A DNA stretch of 64,000 bases from Ditylenchus dipsaci (GCA_004194705.1 SADC01000842.1:1-64000), one strand, 5' to 3'. Positions 22,070 through 41,195 are shown, numbered from the stretch's first letter. A program made the numbers and translations. The notes: generated from the letters alone by a model not told the origin.

Positions 22070-22282
22070 AAGTGAGACAGTAAAAAATGATCAAAAAATC
22101 AGCAGCTTGTATAAAAATCCCATTGCAAGAAGGTGTGATGAAAAAGTGTAGCGAGTTGTGGTAGCGAGTTATGTTTTTAGCGAGTTGTGGTAGCGAGTTA
22201 TGTTTGTAGCGAGTTGTGGTAGCGAGTTATGTTTGTAGCGAGTTGTGGTAGCGAGTTATGTTTTGTAGCGAGTCGTTGTGCA
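22070..22282 (-). repeat. Right terminal array of the Ulp1 element
   Basis: Inverted copies of the left-end units (TAGCGAGTTGTGG and TAGCGAGTTATGTTTG), preceded by the inverse of the single-copy sequence at 20412-20475. Confidence 0.8.
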
Positions 22283-22292
22283 CCCCGGAAAC

Positions 22293-23101
22293 CTCCACAA
22301 TAATGGCCGGCTGTGATGAAGAGCACAAGCACAGAGCTTATAGGTTGCTTAACTACTGTCATCGATTTTCCTTTTCCACATTATTTTCTATAAAAATTGC
22401 TGAGGAGTAGACAAAATCACAGTTACGCTCATAAATTTCAATATAAAATAGCAAAATATATTTTTTTCAAATGGTGCAGTAATTTTTAGTCACCATGTAA
22501 ATGTCTAAAAACCAACAGCTTTATAAATATTTAAATTCATCGAATTTAGAAAAAGGTCTTTACAAACTTTTCGGTGGACAACCTTCTCAGGCCTGTAGAA
22601 AAGTAAGTTTTCTTATAGCTTTAAAACGTTTCGGATCTGGATCCCACTGCGTTTTGTTTTAAAATAATGGATAGGATCCAGAGTAATTCTACATCCGAAA
22701 ACCAAATTTAGGAGTGGACTAACGGTTTTTCACTTATATTTGGTTATTTCAGAAAACACTTGCAGGGCAAATGTTGTAGTGCAACACGCAAAAGATGTTC
22801 CTTCTCCGCTGTACAGATTCATTTTCTAGAAGAAGAATTTTCTAGGAATAGATATATATCTCCAGAACAGAGGAGCTGGCTTTCGATATTCCTTGGATTG
22901 ACACAGACTCAAGTCAAAATCTGGCATGTTTTTTAAAATTTATTAATTATCAAATAAAAATCATTAATTCTCTGAACTGAACCTAAGCAAGACCTGAAAC
23001 TATGAAGGCTCCAGTCCAACTTGTCATAAAATATCATAAATGTAACAAGATATCAGGTTGATGCATAAGTTCTTACAAAATGTTTATGTGATAAATATTT
23101 T
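22293..23101. other. Non-coding stretch
   Basis: AT-rich; nothing recognised besides a GGATCC-bearing short inverted pair (about 22633-22690). Confidence 0.35.
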
Positions 23102-23828
23102 AATCCAAAGTAGTTCACCAATCAACATATTATATAAAAAAAAAGTTTGTTTCTTCTGCTTTCTTTTTCATCAAAAAACTTTGCTCTTTTATAGCAAACT
23201 TTTTGGAATTTCGGCTGTGCAATGTGGTCAATCCAAATTTGATTATGGAAAATCTCCGCATTTACATCCGCTACGAATTCGGAAAGTGCATTGCACGAAC
23301 AAATTTTATTCTTTGTATTATTTTGTAGTGCAGATCAAGAGTTACAAAAACCATTTCACAGAAGAAATTTTGAATGTGAGAATGTTTTGATATGGCCTTT
23401 TGAAAAATGAATAAAAATGACGAAAATATTAATTTTGAATTGAGTAATTTTTTTCAATTAAATTTGTGCTTACTTAAATTTATTAAAATGCTTTTCAACA
23501 GCTCAAAATGACGTCACAAATATTTTGAGCCAAATAATAACTATTCTAAAAAATTTCAAATTAGCCTTATATACTAGTTAAAAGAGGAGATTTAAAAATA
23601 CTTTAAAATACTTTTACAAAAAATTTTAATTCGTGCAATGCAGCCACTAAATTCGTAGCGGATGTAGGTGCGAATATTTACAATAGTCAAATTTGGATTG
23701 ATCACATTGAGGAGCCGAAATTCAAAAATTTACATATAAACCAGCAAGGTGTTTTGATGAAAAAGAAACTAAAAGAAACAAGCTTGATTTTGGTATATAA
23801 CATGCTCATTGGTGAAGTGCTTTGGATT
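23102..23828. mobile_element. Foldback element, about 730 bp
   Basis: AATCCAAAGTAGTTCACCAA at the left is mirrored by TTGGTGAAGTGCTTTGGATT at the right. The arms run for roughly 230 bases and include TCCGCTACGAATTCG-like and GTGCATTGCACG-like blocks on both sides, with substitutions. It is non-coding. Confidence 0.65.
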
Positions 23829-24872
23829 TCTATGATGCAACTTCGTTCACGATACACCAAAATGACCTCAGAACTTAACAGTGACTTTCAATTTTAAAGA
23901 CCAGTTTTATAAGCAAATCAGCCCCGTTAAACACGAATCTAGTGTCAAAAACGAGGATTTCATCAGTGAAAAAGTTTGAGGAAGTTTGCGTTCTAATTTA
24001 TATATCATTTTTGTATATTTTGCCCTGATTTTAAAACAAAATATTGCTGTATTTAGTGTCCAAATAACCGTGAGGATCTGCTTATTGTTTTTATGTGAAT
24101 TATTTAGCTAGGTATTGTTTTAAAACAAAGTTACAGCTTGTAGAAAGTCAGAATTAGACTCAATGAGAATCCCTATCCTAAAAAATAACAGGTGATTTTG
24201 ATCGACTTTGCAAATAAAAACAGACTATGTTCAGTATCAATAAAAAGCTGAGCTTCTTGCGGTCATTTTGGTGGAATCACAGCGCACCCACTCGAAAATT
24301 TGTGGGTATCCAGCTAAATTTCACCATGCACAACTTGTTACCTTTCGGACCTTTTTCATCTATTTCGTCAATAATTGAAGTGAGAAGCACCATGAAATTC
24401 TAAGTCAGAAAATATCGGTAACGAATTCGTATTGGGCGTGTTAAAGAACCAATAAGTAATGATAATATTTCTGTGTTAGACCAAAATTTAACAAAAAAAT
24501 GTAGAGCTTTTTTTGCAAAGTTATCTTTCACAAAAAAATTCACGGTGAAATTTCCGTAAAAATAGAGTATCAAGCTTGGCTTAACAATTATACTAAACAA
24601 TTTAAGGTTTCAAAACAGGAGATATAAAATGAAGGTTGGAAAACCAATCAAACAACATCTATAAATTGTTAGCCATTACAATTGCTCGGCGCTGTCAATT
24701 TATATATTATTTTGGCAGATATTTCTTAACTTTGTGTTTTTGTGTTTGTGACTAGCTACACTTTTTTTTTGTTGAATTTCAGTGACTTAATTTTTTTAAC
24801 ATAATTAGCTCTAATATTGTAATAGTAGTAGAACATTATATATTTTTAAAAATAAATGAATAATAAAAATCA
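23829..24872. other. Non-coding stretch downstream of the channel gene
   Basis: No gene or repeat recognised; it is the 3' side of the minus-strand ion-channel gene. Confidence 0.35.
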
Positions 24873-25148
24873 TCAGCAAAACAAAAGCCAAAAGATTATA
24901 ATTGCTTCAGCCACCAGCCCATATTTCACTGCTTTTTCAATTTGTACTATGGTGGATTGATTGATCCGCTTATTATCGTCATTATCAAGCTGGAAGGCAA
25001 TCACAAAGCGGTAGATCATCAGTGCAAAGGTTTGCAGGATTAGAAACTTGGAAAATCTGGCTAAATTTAACAAGTAGTAAGAAAATGGACAAATTATTTT
25101 CTCAAAGATTAACTGCAAAAAGGCTCGGAGTCATAATCTCTTGGCAGG

Positions 25149-25247
25149 AATGTCATTATGCGATTGTTAGCCAGTATTTGGAGGGCTAGGCAAGCGGCTA
25201 GCCATATAATAGATAATCGAATGTTTTGGCTGAGAGCAGCCATAAAT
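25149..25247 (+). repeat. 98-bp dispersed repeat, copy 2
   Basis: Nearly identical to 1351-1448. Here ATGTCATT is found both at its start and just after its end, a possible 8-bp duplication, but copy 1 has it only at the start. It lies in the region where the channel's M2/M3 exons would be expected. Confidence 0.7.
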
Positions 25248-25494
25248 GTCATTCTAAATGTGTTAGCTAATTACCTATACAGGTCTTGTTAACCACAATA
25301 ATCATTTACATTGCACAACAAAAGAGGGGCAAGGAGACATTGGCTACATACAGTCCAGTATTTCTTCTTAAAAGCAGTTGGAATCGCACAACAGTGTTAG
25401 TGAACATTGGGTTGGCTTGAGCTCTGTAAAAAGCAGCTATACTTTCACTTGTTGTATTTTCTTCAATAACATTTTTTTCAATGATTCAAAGGTA

Positions 25495-25926
25495 CAGGAT
25501 GTGTCAAGAAATTTTAGGGGTTTAAAATGGCTATAACTTTTTTAAAGGGCGTTTTTCAAAAATACTGTTTGCATCAATCGATTTTTCTCGCCGACATTTT
25601 TTTCTGTGTACAGATTCAAAAGCACGATTCTCGCTTGGTCCCCTGTGGTCTCTCCAGAGGCCATTACCAGACCAGGACCAAAACTACAGAGGAATGTATA
25701 CCAAAAATACTGTTTAATACTGAAAAATATACTGAAAAACACTTCTCTTTCGTCTATTTTAATGTACTCTTTCGTGTGATTCGAAACGAATCAAGAGTAC
25801 ACTGATAGACGAAAGAGAAGTGTTCCCGCCAATTCAAAATTTGCACATTCCACTGCGCGCAGAAAGCATGGCCCTTTAAAAAAATTATGGCCATTTAAAA
25901 CCCCTAAAATTTCTTGATACACCCTG
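25495..25926. mobile_element. Tc1/mariner-like MITE with TA duplication, containing a nested hairpin
   Basis: CAGGATGTGTCAAGAAATTT and the inverse of CAGGGTGTATCAAGAAATTT are flanked by TA on each side. The next 40 bases of the arms also pair (ATGGCTATAACTTTTTTAAA). The centre has a further hairpin, about 25738-25832, built on TTCTCTTTCGTCT, which is related to the one at 44094-44278. Confidence 0.7.
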
Positions 25927-26189
25927 TATGTTGTTTTTTGACATTGATAAAGCGTAAACTCCAATCTTCAGCCGCACTCGGCGTACGAATTTGTTCTCGT
26001 TAAAACATAAGTTTAAAGTTAACACGCATATAAACTAGTAGTCCCTAGTTATGACACTTTTGTTTTACAGCAGTCCTCAGCCAGGACACCTTATTTGAGC
26101 GCAACATAAGCGCAACTCGCTACAACATAATTTTCAGCCAGTTTCTTGAGTTATGTTACAGCGAGATTCAATTGTAGTTTTTTTGGTGC

Positions 26190-26566
26190 ATAGACGTTTG
26201 GCGAATATGAAACTTTTTTCAAATTCGCGAAACGTTTGGCGAATTTGAAACTCAAAAGAGTAAAATATCTCTAAGGGTATATATGGAGATACTTATTTAG
26301 ACATATTAAGGGTATTTGGCCGCTTCGCGGCCAAAGACCAGCACACTCCACATTGCAAGGGATAGGGGTACATACATGTGTTAACCCCTGACCCTTGCAA
26401 TGTGGAATATGCTAGACTTTGGCCATCACATTCAGCCAAATACCCTTGATATGTCTAAATAAGTATCTCCATATATACCCTTAGAGATATTTTACTCTTT
26501 TGAGTTTCAAATTCGCCAAACGTTTCGCGAATTTGAAAAAAGTTTCATATTCGCCAAACGTCTATA
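26190..26566. mobile_element. Foldback element with AAACGTTTGGCG array arms
   Basis: ATAGACGTTTGGCGAATATG and its inverse form the ends. Each arm has two or three variants of AAATTCGCGAAACG / GTTTGGCGAATTTG, and the inner arms pair through GTATATATGGAGATACTTAT. The loop contains a GGCCGCTTCGCGGCC hairpin. It lies in an intron of the channel gene. Confidence 0.65.
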
Positions 26567-28400
26567 CCCCGTTTTTTTTCGTCATGCGATTCACTCAGAA
26601 CATACAAAATTTTTGGAAAACAAACATAATCCTTCATAAACTGACTCACTCGCTTTCATTAAGTGTGAAGCCTTTGGCATAAGCATAGAAGCGTTGAGCA
26701 GTGAGGTCGGTGAGTCGAAAACCAGCTGTGCTAGTCATGTTATTACTGGCAAACAAAGACTCTCTTGACAAAAATGATGGACTAGGTGAGAAAGTGACCC
26801 TTGAAAGCAAGAAAACTATCAATCATTTGTCAGCACTAAATTAAATAAATCAGTACTGACTTGGAAGTGCTGTAAAGTGGGGTAAATATCATGACAAAAC
26901 ATGTTTGATTGTCGTATGGGTAGTTGTGCAAATCGATTCGGCAAGAAGCTTTTATGCTCACACCAATTTCTGCAAAAATTCTTCCATTGCTGGTCAGAGT
27001 GTATTCAGTGTTGTGGAACTGCATTAGCTGGCTCCTCGACATTGAGCTTAAATTTGGTGGCGCATGTTTATGATCAATTATAGCAAAATTTCGAAATATT
27101 CAACTCACATTCCTTTGACTGTGACACTTGGTGTCCAGAAGTTGCTGTAGTCGAATAGAGAAAAGGATAATTTGTTTAATGAGCCATAATCTGAACAATA
27201 AGAGAATATTTTTTAAAAGTATTAGACAATTTGAATACCTTTAGGCTCCCAGACTAACCGGCGATCTTCCCAACTCTACAAAATGAAGGCATAAAACCGA
27301 ATTGCGACGATCTTTTGTAAAAAAACGCTTTTTCTATGACACTTAAAAACTAGATGTGACTTTTAATGATTTAGTTTAGTCAATTTCGCATTAATTTTTT
27401 ACTTCACAGTTATACACAAATTTGTATAGGATGTAAAAAAGAAACTACGCCAAATAGCTGCCTGTCGAAAAGCCTTTTTGAAAATAAAAATATCTGTAGT
27501 TTTTTGCGTTTTGTCAAAATTCAAAGTTCAATGCTATATCATTTTTTGACGTAGTCGAACATGGATATGATGAGCACAACCCTCGGGTCCTGCCAACAGT
27601 GCTCTTATTTTTTGAGGGTTTTAAAAGCGCCCCTTGAGACCGGCCCGAGGTGCTCTTATGTCCAAGTTTCACTGTATCGCTGAACCTGCTTTTAATTAAA
27701 ATGATTAGAGGCATACCCACGGGAGAGGTGGGATAGTGCGGATGGGAGCAGGGGAACATGACCCCTTCCCGTTACCAAACTGTATTTATCGGTTCTCAGC
27801 CAGGATGGAAAATTTTTAGCTTTTTTCCCTATATTCACGAACGGAAATGAATTAATTTTTTCTTTTCTCATTCTCATTCTCTAGGCACCCTCGAAAAAAA
27901 TCGCAAAAAAGGCTTCAAAAGTAAAAAAGCGCTGTATAAAATGGCGTTAAAAATAAACAAGCACTGGATAAAATGACCTAAAAAATTTTGGTGCCCACGC
28001 CCCGTCAGACATTCCTGTGTACGCCATTAAAAGTGACTAAAGACTGTGTGGTAGGACGTAAGCATAAACATGATGTTAGCAGAGCTGTAAACTTACCAAC
28101 AGCATAGTACCGTGAAAAGTCAAAGTTTGTTGAAGCTCATTCTGAATTTTCAATTAAACTTGAAAATCAAGTTGATAATGAGGAAAAATATAAACCAGCT
28201 CTTCAATGTGGTCCACTAGCAGAAAACAGCTGACTTCCACTGGAGTGTGCGAGGCACTCGACGGTCGTAGTTGAGGAACAGCTTGGGTATGAGTATCTTC
28301 ATGTTCTGGTTGATCTTGACTAGCTCCTGCTCCCTCTCCACATTTGTGGGCACAGTGAGTATGGTGAGAAGCTCCAACATACCTATGCTAATGATTAAAG

Positions 28401-28826
28401 GAGGGGTGTTAAAGAGATAGTCTCGACACGAAAGGATTTATCCAAGTTTTGTGCTTTTCAATTGTTGTTTTAGAGCCATATTTTGCTGACAACTTGTGTT
28501 GCGATGTCAGATAAACTTGTGTATAATTAAAACTTGGATTAGAATCATCAATATCAGGATTTCTGAAAATTCAAATGGAACTCTAATCAACCCATTTTCG
28601 ATGGTTGTTTTCTCTTTTCCATTTCTATTTTCAGGGCATCTTTAGAAGGAGTTCATAAATCCTTATATTTATGATTCTAATCCAACTTTTAATTCTACAC
28701 AAGTTCTTCTGACATGCCAGCACAAGTTGTCGACAAAATATGGCTCAAAAACCACATTTAAAAGGCACAAAACTTGGGATAATCCTTTCATGTCTAGACT
28801 ATCTCCTTAACAGCTTTCACCTCTCT
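28401..28826. mobile_element. Foldback MITE in the first intron of the channel gene
   Basis: GAGATAGTCTCGACACGAAA at the left is mirrored by TTTCATGTCTAGACTATCTC at the right. The arms of about 190 bases pair with roughly 10-15 percent mismatches. It is non-coding. Confidence 0.65.
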
Positions 28827-28904
28827 TTTAAGCCATTGCATTTCTAAATATATGCTTTCCCTACCAGCTACATTCACTGAACTGCTACTCATTCCTGACA
28901 CCAT

Positions 28905-29910
28905 AATTGTTCAAGAGAAATTGAAGACAAAGTAATGAGTGAATTATATGGACGCGAAACAGCAAATTAATCGACTTTTATTGTGCACTGCATAAGTTGT
29001 TGTATTGTGGTATCCAATTTCGACTAGCAGTAATCAATAAGGTTGTTTATTTTTATTTGTTGGATAAAGTTCTAAGCGAGCAAACACTGTTCGGAGCAAA
29101 GCAATAATTTATAAATATATTTTTAAAGCTGTTGAAATATATAGAAAACTGAGATCTCAAAGTGTCTAATTTAGCTGATGGTCAAACGTGAGGGTTGGCA
29201 ACTTATATCCTGTCCAATTGTAAATGCCTTATCTTGAAAATTATGTTTCACCATGATGTGGTAATAATATTGAAACTTTCAATTTACACATCTTATTTAG
29301 GATGTGATCTTAAAATTAGGTAAAAACTACATTTTCCGAAAACAGTACTTTTTGATTACTTTTGAAGCAACAAAATCATTTTATGTAGTGCTTATTGCCA
29401 TTTCGAAGCGAAAAAAAGATTTAACGTAAAACTTTAAAATAAAAAAGAAATGTATTCCCGGAAATATTACGAATTTTTTCAAAAAGTACATACATTGTTT
29501 TAGACGCTTATACATTACGAAGTGAACTCTGTTGTTTAAAAAGCGGGCCTCTATCAGAATTGCAGTTGTATATAACAAAAAGACAGATTTTATTTATTTG
29601 TTTAAAGATTTGAAATATTGAAAAAATACGGACGCTAATTGTACATAGAAGCCAAGTCAGTTACAGAAAGCAGACATTTGTAATAACAAAAAATATCCAC
29701 TGTTTTGTGATCGGAATCTTTGGAACAATCAAAAATCTTAATTCAGCAAAAATGTGAGCACATTAATTTTTTTACAAAAAAACATTAATCATAGGCTGAA
29801 GAAATAGAAAGAAGTATAGGAGTATTACTATGAAACATTGGCTGTAACTGAATTGCGAACTCAATTGCAGAAATATTCAAAAAAAATTTATTGGTGAAAT
29901 TCAAACTTTT
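28905..29910. other. Non-coding stretch upstream of the channel gene
   Basis: AT-rich with no recognised gene. It would hold the promoter of the minus-strand channel gene. Confidence 0.35.
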
Positions 29911-30512
29911 GGCTGTATATTGACTGGAAAAGAGATTACTGGAAAATTGTATAATTCGCAAAATGTGTCTTTCGAAATGTCAGATTGGCGAAACGTTAAC
30001 TCGAAAAATGTACAACTCGCAAAAACGTAACTCAAAAAAAAAGAAGAACTCGCAGAAAAGCTGTTTTTCTTAAAAATTTCGATCTTTTTTCAAAAGTTTA
30101 TACACCCGCAGGTGGCTCTGCGATTCTAGTTTCTGATAGAGTGAAATTGATTGCATTATCTTACGAAAATGGAAAATAATGAGGTCAAAACATGAAGGTT
30201 ATCAGAAAAAATGATTTGGTTCATACTTTGACCTAATCGTTTTACATTTTAGTGAGATGATTAAATAAATGATATATTATCGGAAAGTAGAATCGCAGGG
30301 CTACCTGATGGTGTGAAAACCTTCAAAAAAGATCAAAATTTCAAAGAGTAACAGGCAAAACCAAAATCTTCTGCGAGTTCTTCGTTTTTCGAGTTACGTT
30401 TTGCGAGTTGTACATTTTTCGAGTTATCATTTCGCCAATCCGACATTTCGAAAGACACATTTTTCGAATTATACACTTTTCCAGTAATCACTTTTCCAGT
30501 CACAATACAGCC
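29911..30512. mobile_element. Foldback element with array-like AACTCGCAAAA arms
   Basis: The ends GGCTGTATATTGACTGG and CCAGTCACAATACAGCC are inverted. Inside each are repeated units with ACTGGAAAA, then AACTCGCAAAA/ACTCGAAAAATG. Nine-base direct repeats with one mismatch flank it (CAAACTTTT at 29902-29910, CTAACTTTT at 30513-30521), as for a MULE. No coding region. Confidence 0.65.
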
Positions 30513-30971
30513 CTAACTTTTGATGGCGCAATTCAATTTGAGCCTAAAATATTTAACAGGTGTGAACAGGGTAATGTTTACTGACCTTCTAATTTTTAAA
30601 TTTCAATGCCATTAAATCTTTTTAAAAAGTTAAAAAAAAATTCAAAGGCCATTTTTTATAAAAAAAAATTAACAACTAATAAGTTACTTAACTGTAGACA
30701 AGAGTCTCATCCTGTTTTGTAAAAAAATCACTAACTAGAAAATCTTCAACTTTTTCTACCAGATTATACTCTTCGTTTTTAATTACAGATAAAAGAACAT
30801 AAGCCTAAAAGTCATAAATGCGAAAATTTGTTTAAAAAATGATTTCATTTTATATTTTATTAATAGTAGTCTTTAATCCACAACCTACCCCTTATAGGAT
30901 GTATGTAAAACAGAGGTCTGAGCTCACTCAAGTCAACTGACTCTAATATTTAATGCAATTGAACAAGCTCC

Positions 30972-37470
<6,499 letters not shown>

Positions 37471-39767
37471 CCTCGCTCTACAATCAATGCAACAATTAGT
37501 AACAATTAAAACATAAAATGGGCAAATAAAGAGGTAGAAAAAGGGAGGTGATAAGATTAGATTACGTAAAAACCTCTGAGCAATCAGTCATAGACTTTAA
37601 AAAAAACAGTAGAGTAAAAAGGGAAGTAAAATTAGTGCTAAGCGACTCCATTTGTCAGTGCTCAAAGCACAATCCTCAAGCATAAAAAACACCCACGAGG
37701 AGAGATTATGAAGTCGAGTTATTGTCTAAACTCTGCTACTTTTACAAGCTGGTGGTTGGAGTCTACGACTCTTTTGTTATGTCCCACATCAGAATAAAAG
37801 TAAATCCCCATGCAACGAGCAAAATGCCAAGAGCAGTTGTTTAAATAGACAAGATTTAAATACGCAATTTTTTGCACCACTTTTCATAAAAAGTAGTGCA
37901 AAGCATAGATACAATCAATGATCATAAATTATTTGAGGTATGGGTTCTTTACAAAACTAACTAGTAAACTGAGTGCAAATCACAATTGATTTAATTTACA
38001 AGATAAAGCTTTCTGCAAGATAAAGCCCAAAAACTGTTTGAAAGCAGTCAAAGGTAAGCCATCACCTTAAAGATAGTTTAAAAAATGGGAGTCTAAAACC
38101 GAGGCAATAAAATATTTTCATAACTGGTACAAATTATAAAAGAAATCTCTTTTAATCTTTGGTATGTTGGTAAAAGTCAATATAGCGTAGGTTCTGCCTT
38201 AGCGGTGCCTAGTTCCTCACCTTATGTGCCTATAAATAAGCAGCCATAAAATAAGTTACGAATTTTTTACGTAAAAAAAAAGGAAAATTCTGAGATTCGA
38301 AATAGAGGTTAAATTTTGTTTTGTTCAACAATAAAATATTGATATACCATTCGATCAAGAATTTTCAGTGCTACCAAATGACATAAAGTTTTTAAAAAGT
38401 GTCATATAAAATTAGTCATACGGTGTCTTTGTAGGGTAGGGGTTTTTTTAAGATACCCTGTAATATATTAATTACAAATTTGAGTGAAAAAATATACTGA
38501 AAACACACAAAAAGTTAAAATTTTGGTAAAAAGAAGTTTAAAATAATGACTTTCCCTTTGAGATAATAACATAAAAAGAATAAAAATGTATAAAAAATGA
38601 CCCAATAAAAAAATAGCTCAACCCCTCCCCTTTAACTTTCACAAGATTGCCCGAAAACCCCAGGAGTCAAAATTCATATAGGATAGTCCGGAATTGCAGA
38701 AAACAAGTATTAACCCGTTAATGAGCACTGGTGGGATTTTTATACTAGAAAACATTAGGGGGTATCATGGTTTTTATCAAAATCTTTTTCCAAATATTTT
38801 TTAATTCAAACACTCTTTTGGATTTTTTTCACCTGTTTTTTTAATGTTTATTTTTCATGACAACATTCTATGTCTAAGCTACATAATGAGACTGAATTTG
38901 TTCATTTGTCACATAAAACATAAAAATGAAAGTGGCTAAAAAATTTGTAGAGCTAAAAGGAAACATCAAATTATTGACTTTTTCTTAAAAAATGTAATTT
39001 TGATCGCTAAAGCTGACTTTTTCTGCAAATTTTTAAATTTTTTTTTCTATTTTAAAGTTTATTAAATTTACTGCAGCTGGTAAATAAACGCTGAATTAGT
39101 GGAAAAAAAGAATTTGAGTTATGCTATCCTGAATATTGCCCTAATAGCACTTTACTTTCCAGAGTTTTTTGTTGAGTTGGAGGGCGGTTTTAGGTCGAAA
39201 TCATCGTAGCAATTTTTTTGTCAAAAATAAGATTTTTTTCAGAAAGTGCAGTAAATGAGCTACAAAATAAAGTACTGTTAGTTGAAGGGTCATAATCAAA
39301 AATTTGAGTTTGACTTTAAAGGAATTTGAAAAACGCGGATTTTCGGAATACTTAATAATTGCTGTCTTTGTAGATACTTTTGCATTTTTCTCAAAAAAAG
39401 TGACCAGACATGCTTATTTTTTTCAGTGTATTTTTTAGATTATGAGTTTTGCTACAAAAAGTTATGAGACGTTAACTGCATTGCACCAACGAAAATTGAA
39501 AAAAGGGACCCAATGAAAAATATCGAGTTTTTCAGAAATTCGGGCAAAAATGGGTTAAACACCATACTTGAAAAATATCGAGTTTTTCAGAAATTCGGGC
39601 AAAAATGGGTTAAACACCATACTTGGCATGTAATCAATTTTTTTCAATTTATAGTCTTTTATAACTTGTGCTGTAGGTGCAGCCTAGGCTAGCGTAGGTT
39701 GGGGAAGACTTAAGCATGTTTTCATCGCTTTTTTGTATATTAAAAAAATACGATTGAGTTTGCCCTA
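37471..39767. other. Non-coding stretch upstream of the SEC14L-like gene
   Basis: AT-rich; it probably contains the promoter of the minus-strand gene near 37480-37700. The only repeat I see is a tandem duplication of about 54 bases at 39516-39624 (unit beginning AAAATATCGAGTTTTTCAG, two copies). No gene. Confidence 0.45.
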
Positions 39768-40092
39768 ACATAAGCTGGCCTATTCTCCGCCTAGGTGCAA
39801 GCCAAAAAAATCAGCAGGGGGTGGGGACCAAGACAATTTTTTGTTCCTGCGAACACATATAGATGCTAAAATTGTCAGCGCTAGGCTCTCAAAATTAGCA
39901 AAATTTTGAGAAATCATCGCACTTCAGAGCCCGGCCTATCATACAAACAGTGCTATGCTTTTTTTTGCCACGTATTTCGCTGTTCACTTTTTCGCCTAGC
40001 TAACCTATATGAAATGGTGTGCAAGCCGTGTGAAAATCATAACCAAACAAATTTTAAAACATCCATTTTTCTCTTTTCAACTCAAGAAAAGA

Positions 40093-40305
40093 ATGTTAAC
40101 TACAATTTTGTGTTTAACTATTGTCATATTTGCTAGTTTGAGATCTGTTAAAACTGAAATTCCTAAAAGCGTTACTCTCCGAGTCCAAGTAAATGATCCT
40201 GATGTGAAATTCATATATTTTTACAGAACTGAAGGTGTTGATTATAAGACGGACAAAAAATGTAATTTTCTTGAAATTTTACAACAGCTGACTGTTATAA
40301 CTTGA
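40093..40305 (+). CDS. Small secreted protein, unidentified (copy 1)
   Basis: The 70-codon frame starts MLTTILCLTIVIFASLRSVK, a good signal peptide, followed by a segment with VTLRVQVNDPDVKFIYFY that looks like beta strands, and ends at TGA. An upstream in-frame ATG at 40009 would add 28 residues ahead of the signal peptide, so I prefer 40093. The same protein, unchanged, is encoded at 59518-59730. It may be only the first exon of a longer gene. No family is recognised. Confidence 0.45.
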   Translation: MLTTILCLTIVIFASLRSVKTEIPKSVTLRVQVNDPDVKFIYFYRTEGVDYKTDKKCNFLEILQQLTVIT

Positions 40306-40344
40306 GAAAATACAATAGAGGCTATTTGGCTTGAGTTCAGAATC

Positions 40345-41195
40345 CCCCCCCCTACGGGGACTGATCAGGTGGAGGAGATAACTTCATATTCGTGTTTCTC
40401 GACCCGATTTCACAAGAAAGCCGCGCATTTTTTTGGTTCTGAAAAAAAAATTTTTTCGAACCACAGGGGGGGGATGTTGTCATGGTTTTTTACTCAAAAT
40501 TTGAAAAATTTAAATTGGCGCCTTTTGAATTTTAAAGGGAATAATGGCTGTATAGGGAGGGGAAGGTAATAAAAGGGGGCCACTAATCACACAGGGCCCA
40601 CTATCAAGAAGATGTTGGACATAGTTTTGAATACTGGGGCCTACCGCATAAATAAACTCTGGTATGCATGCTTTTTCATGCATCCCGAGTCACTTTCGAG
40701 TGATTTGTGTCTAAGGTATTTGGGTGTGCGCATCTCAACTCCAAGCCCCCAAGCCCCTGCGCCCCGAAGGGGGCGCAGGGGGCTTGAGAGTTAGAGATGC
40801 GCGCACACACTTACCTTAGACATGATTCCGATTTGTACTCTTGACCATAAAATGCATATAGAGTCTCTTTTTGCCACGGCCCAGTTGAAAAACACGGTGA
40901 GGCAATCGAAGAATACAAAGATTTGAATTTCTTATGTTCTGCCATAAAAGTGGCCCCTTTTATTCCCTTCCCCTCCAAATACAGCCATGATTCCCTTTAA
41001 AATTCAAAAGGCGCCAATTTAAATTTTTTAAATTTTGACTAAAAAACCATGATACCCCCTCTGTGGTTCGAAAATTTTTTTTTCTCAGAACCAAAAAACA
41101 GCCGGCTTTCTCATGAAATCGGGATCGAGAAACACGAATATGATGTTATCTCCTCCATCCGATCACTCCCCGTGGGGGGGGATTGTAAACTGCAA
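40345..41195. mobile_element. Large palindromic element with central GCCTACCGC hairpin, copy 1
   Basis: The arms pair over about 300 bases: GGAGGAGATAACTTCATATT at the left and AATATGATGTTATCTCCTCC at the right, then TGTCATGGTTTTT, GGCGCCTTTTGAATTTTAAA and AGGGGAAGG blocks mirrored inward. The centre is the GCCTACCGC repeat (40637-40830). The second copy is at 59765-60620. Confidence 0.75.

Larger units (their letters stand above)
20213..22282 (+). mobile_element. Ulp1-encoding MULE-like transposon with array termini
   Basis: It is flanked by a perfect 10-bp direct repeat, CCCCGGAAAC (20203-20212 and 22283-22292). The left terminus (to about 20480) is an array of AACTCGCTAC / ATAACTCGCTACC units. 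The right terminus (about 22070-22282) is the same array inverted. The single-copy sequence next to the arrays (CACCTTCTTGCAATGGGATT and its inverse) also pairs. Variant units with TAAGGAG in place of TAGCGAG lie at 21945-22000. The interior encodes a Ulp1-type protease gene (20529-21742). Target-site length and layout fit Mutator-like elements that carry a Ulp1 gene, a type known from plants. No transposase is present, so it would depend on another element. Confidence 0.75.
24873..28904 (-). pseudogene. Cys-loop ligand-gated ion channel subunit, probably decayed
   Basis: Minus-strand exons can be followed in order. A possible first exon at 28904-28865 leads to one at 28382-28250 with LIPKLFLNYDRRV (typical N-terminal helix), then NELQQTLTF (about 28140-28095), SWEDRRLVWEPK (about 27280-27248), a segment with NFWTPSVTVKG (about 27190-27112), and the Cys-loop CRIDLHNYPYDNQTC (two Cys 13 residues apart, within 27045-26860). 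Then come a further extracellular exon (26810-26650) and a first membrane helix with VVRFQLLLRRNTGLYV (about 25430-25325). A last exon ends at 24873 with a hydrophobic C-terminus. An in-frame TAA (28154-28156) falls in a conserved strand, and I cannot find the pore-lining M2 or the M3 helix. Three foldback elements sit in introns. The family is pentameric neurotransmitter-gated channels; the ligand cannot be told. Confidence 0.55.
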
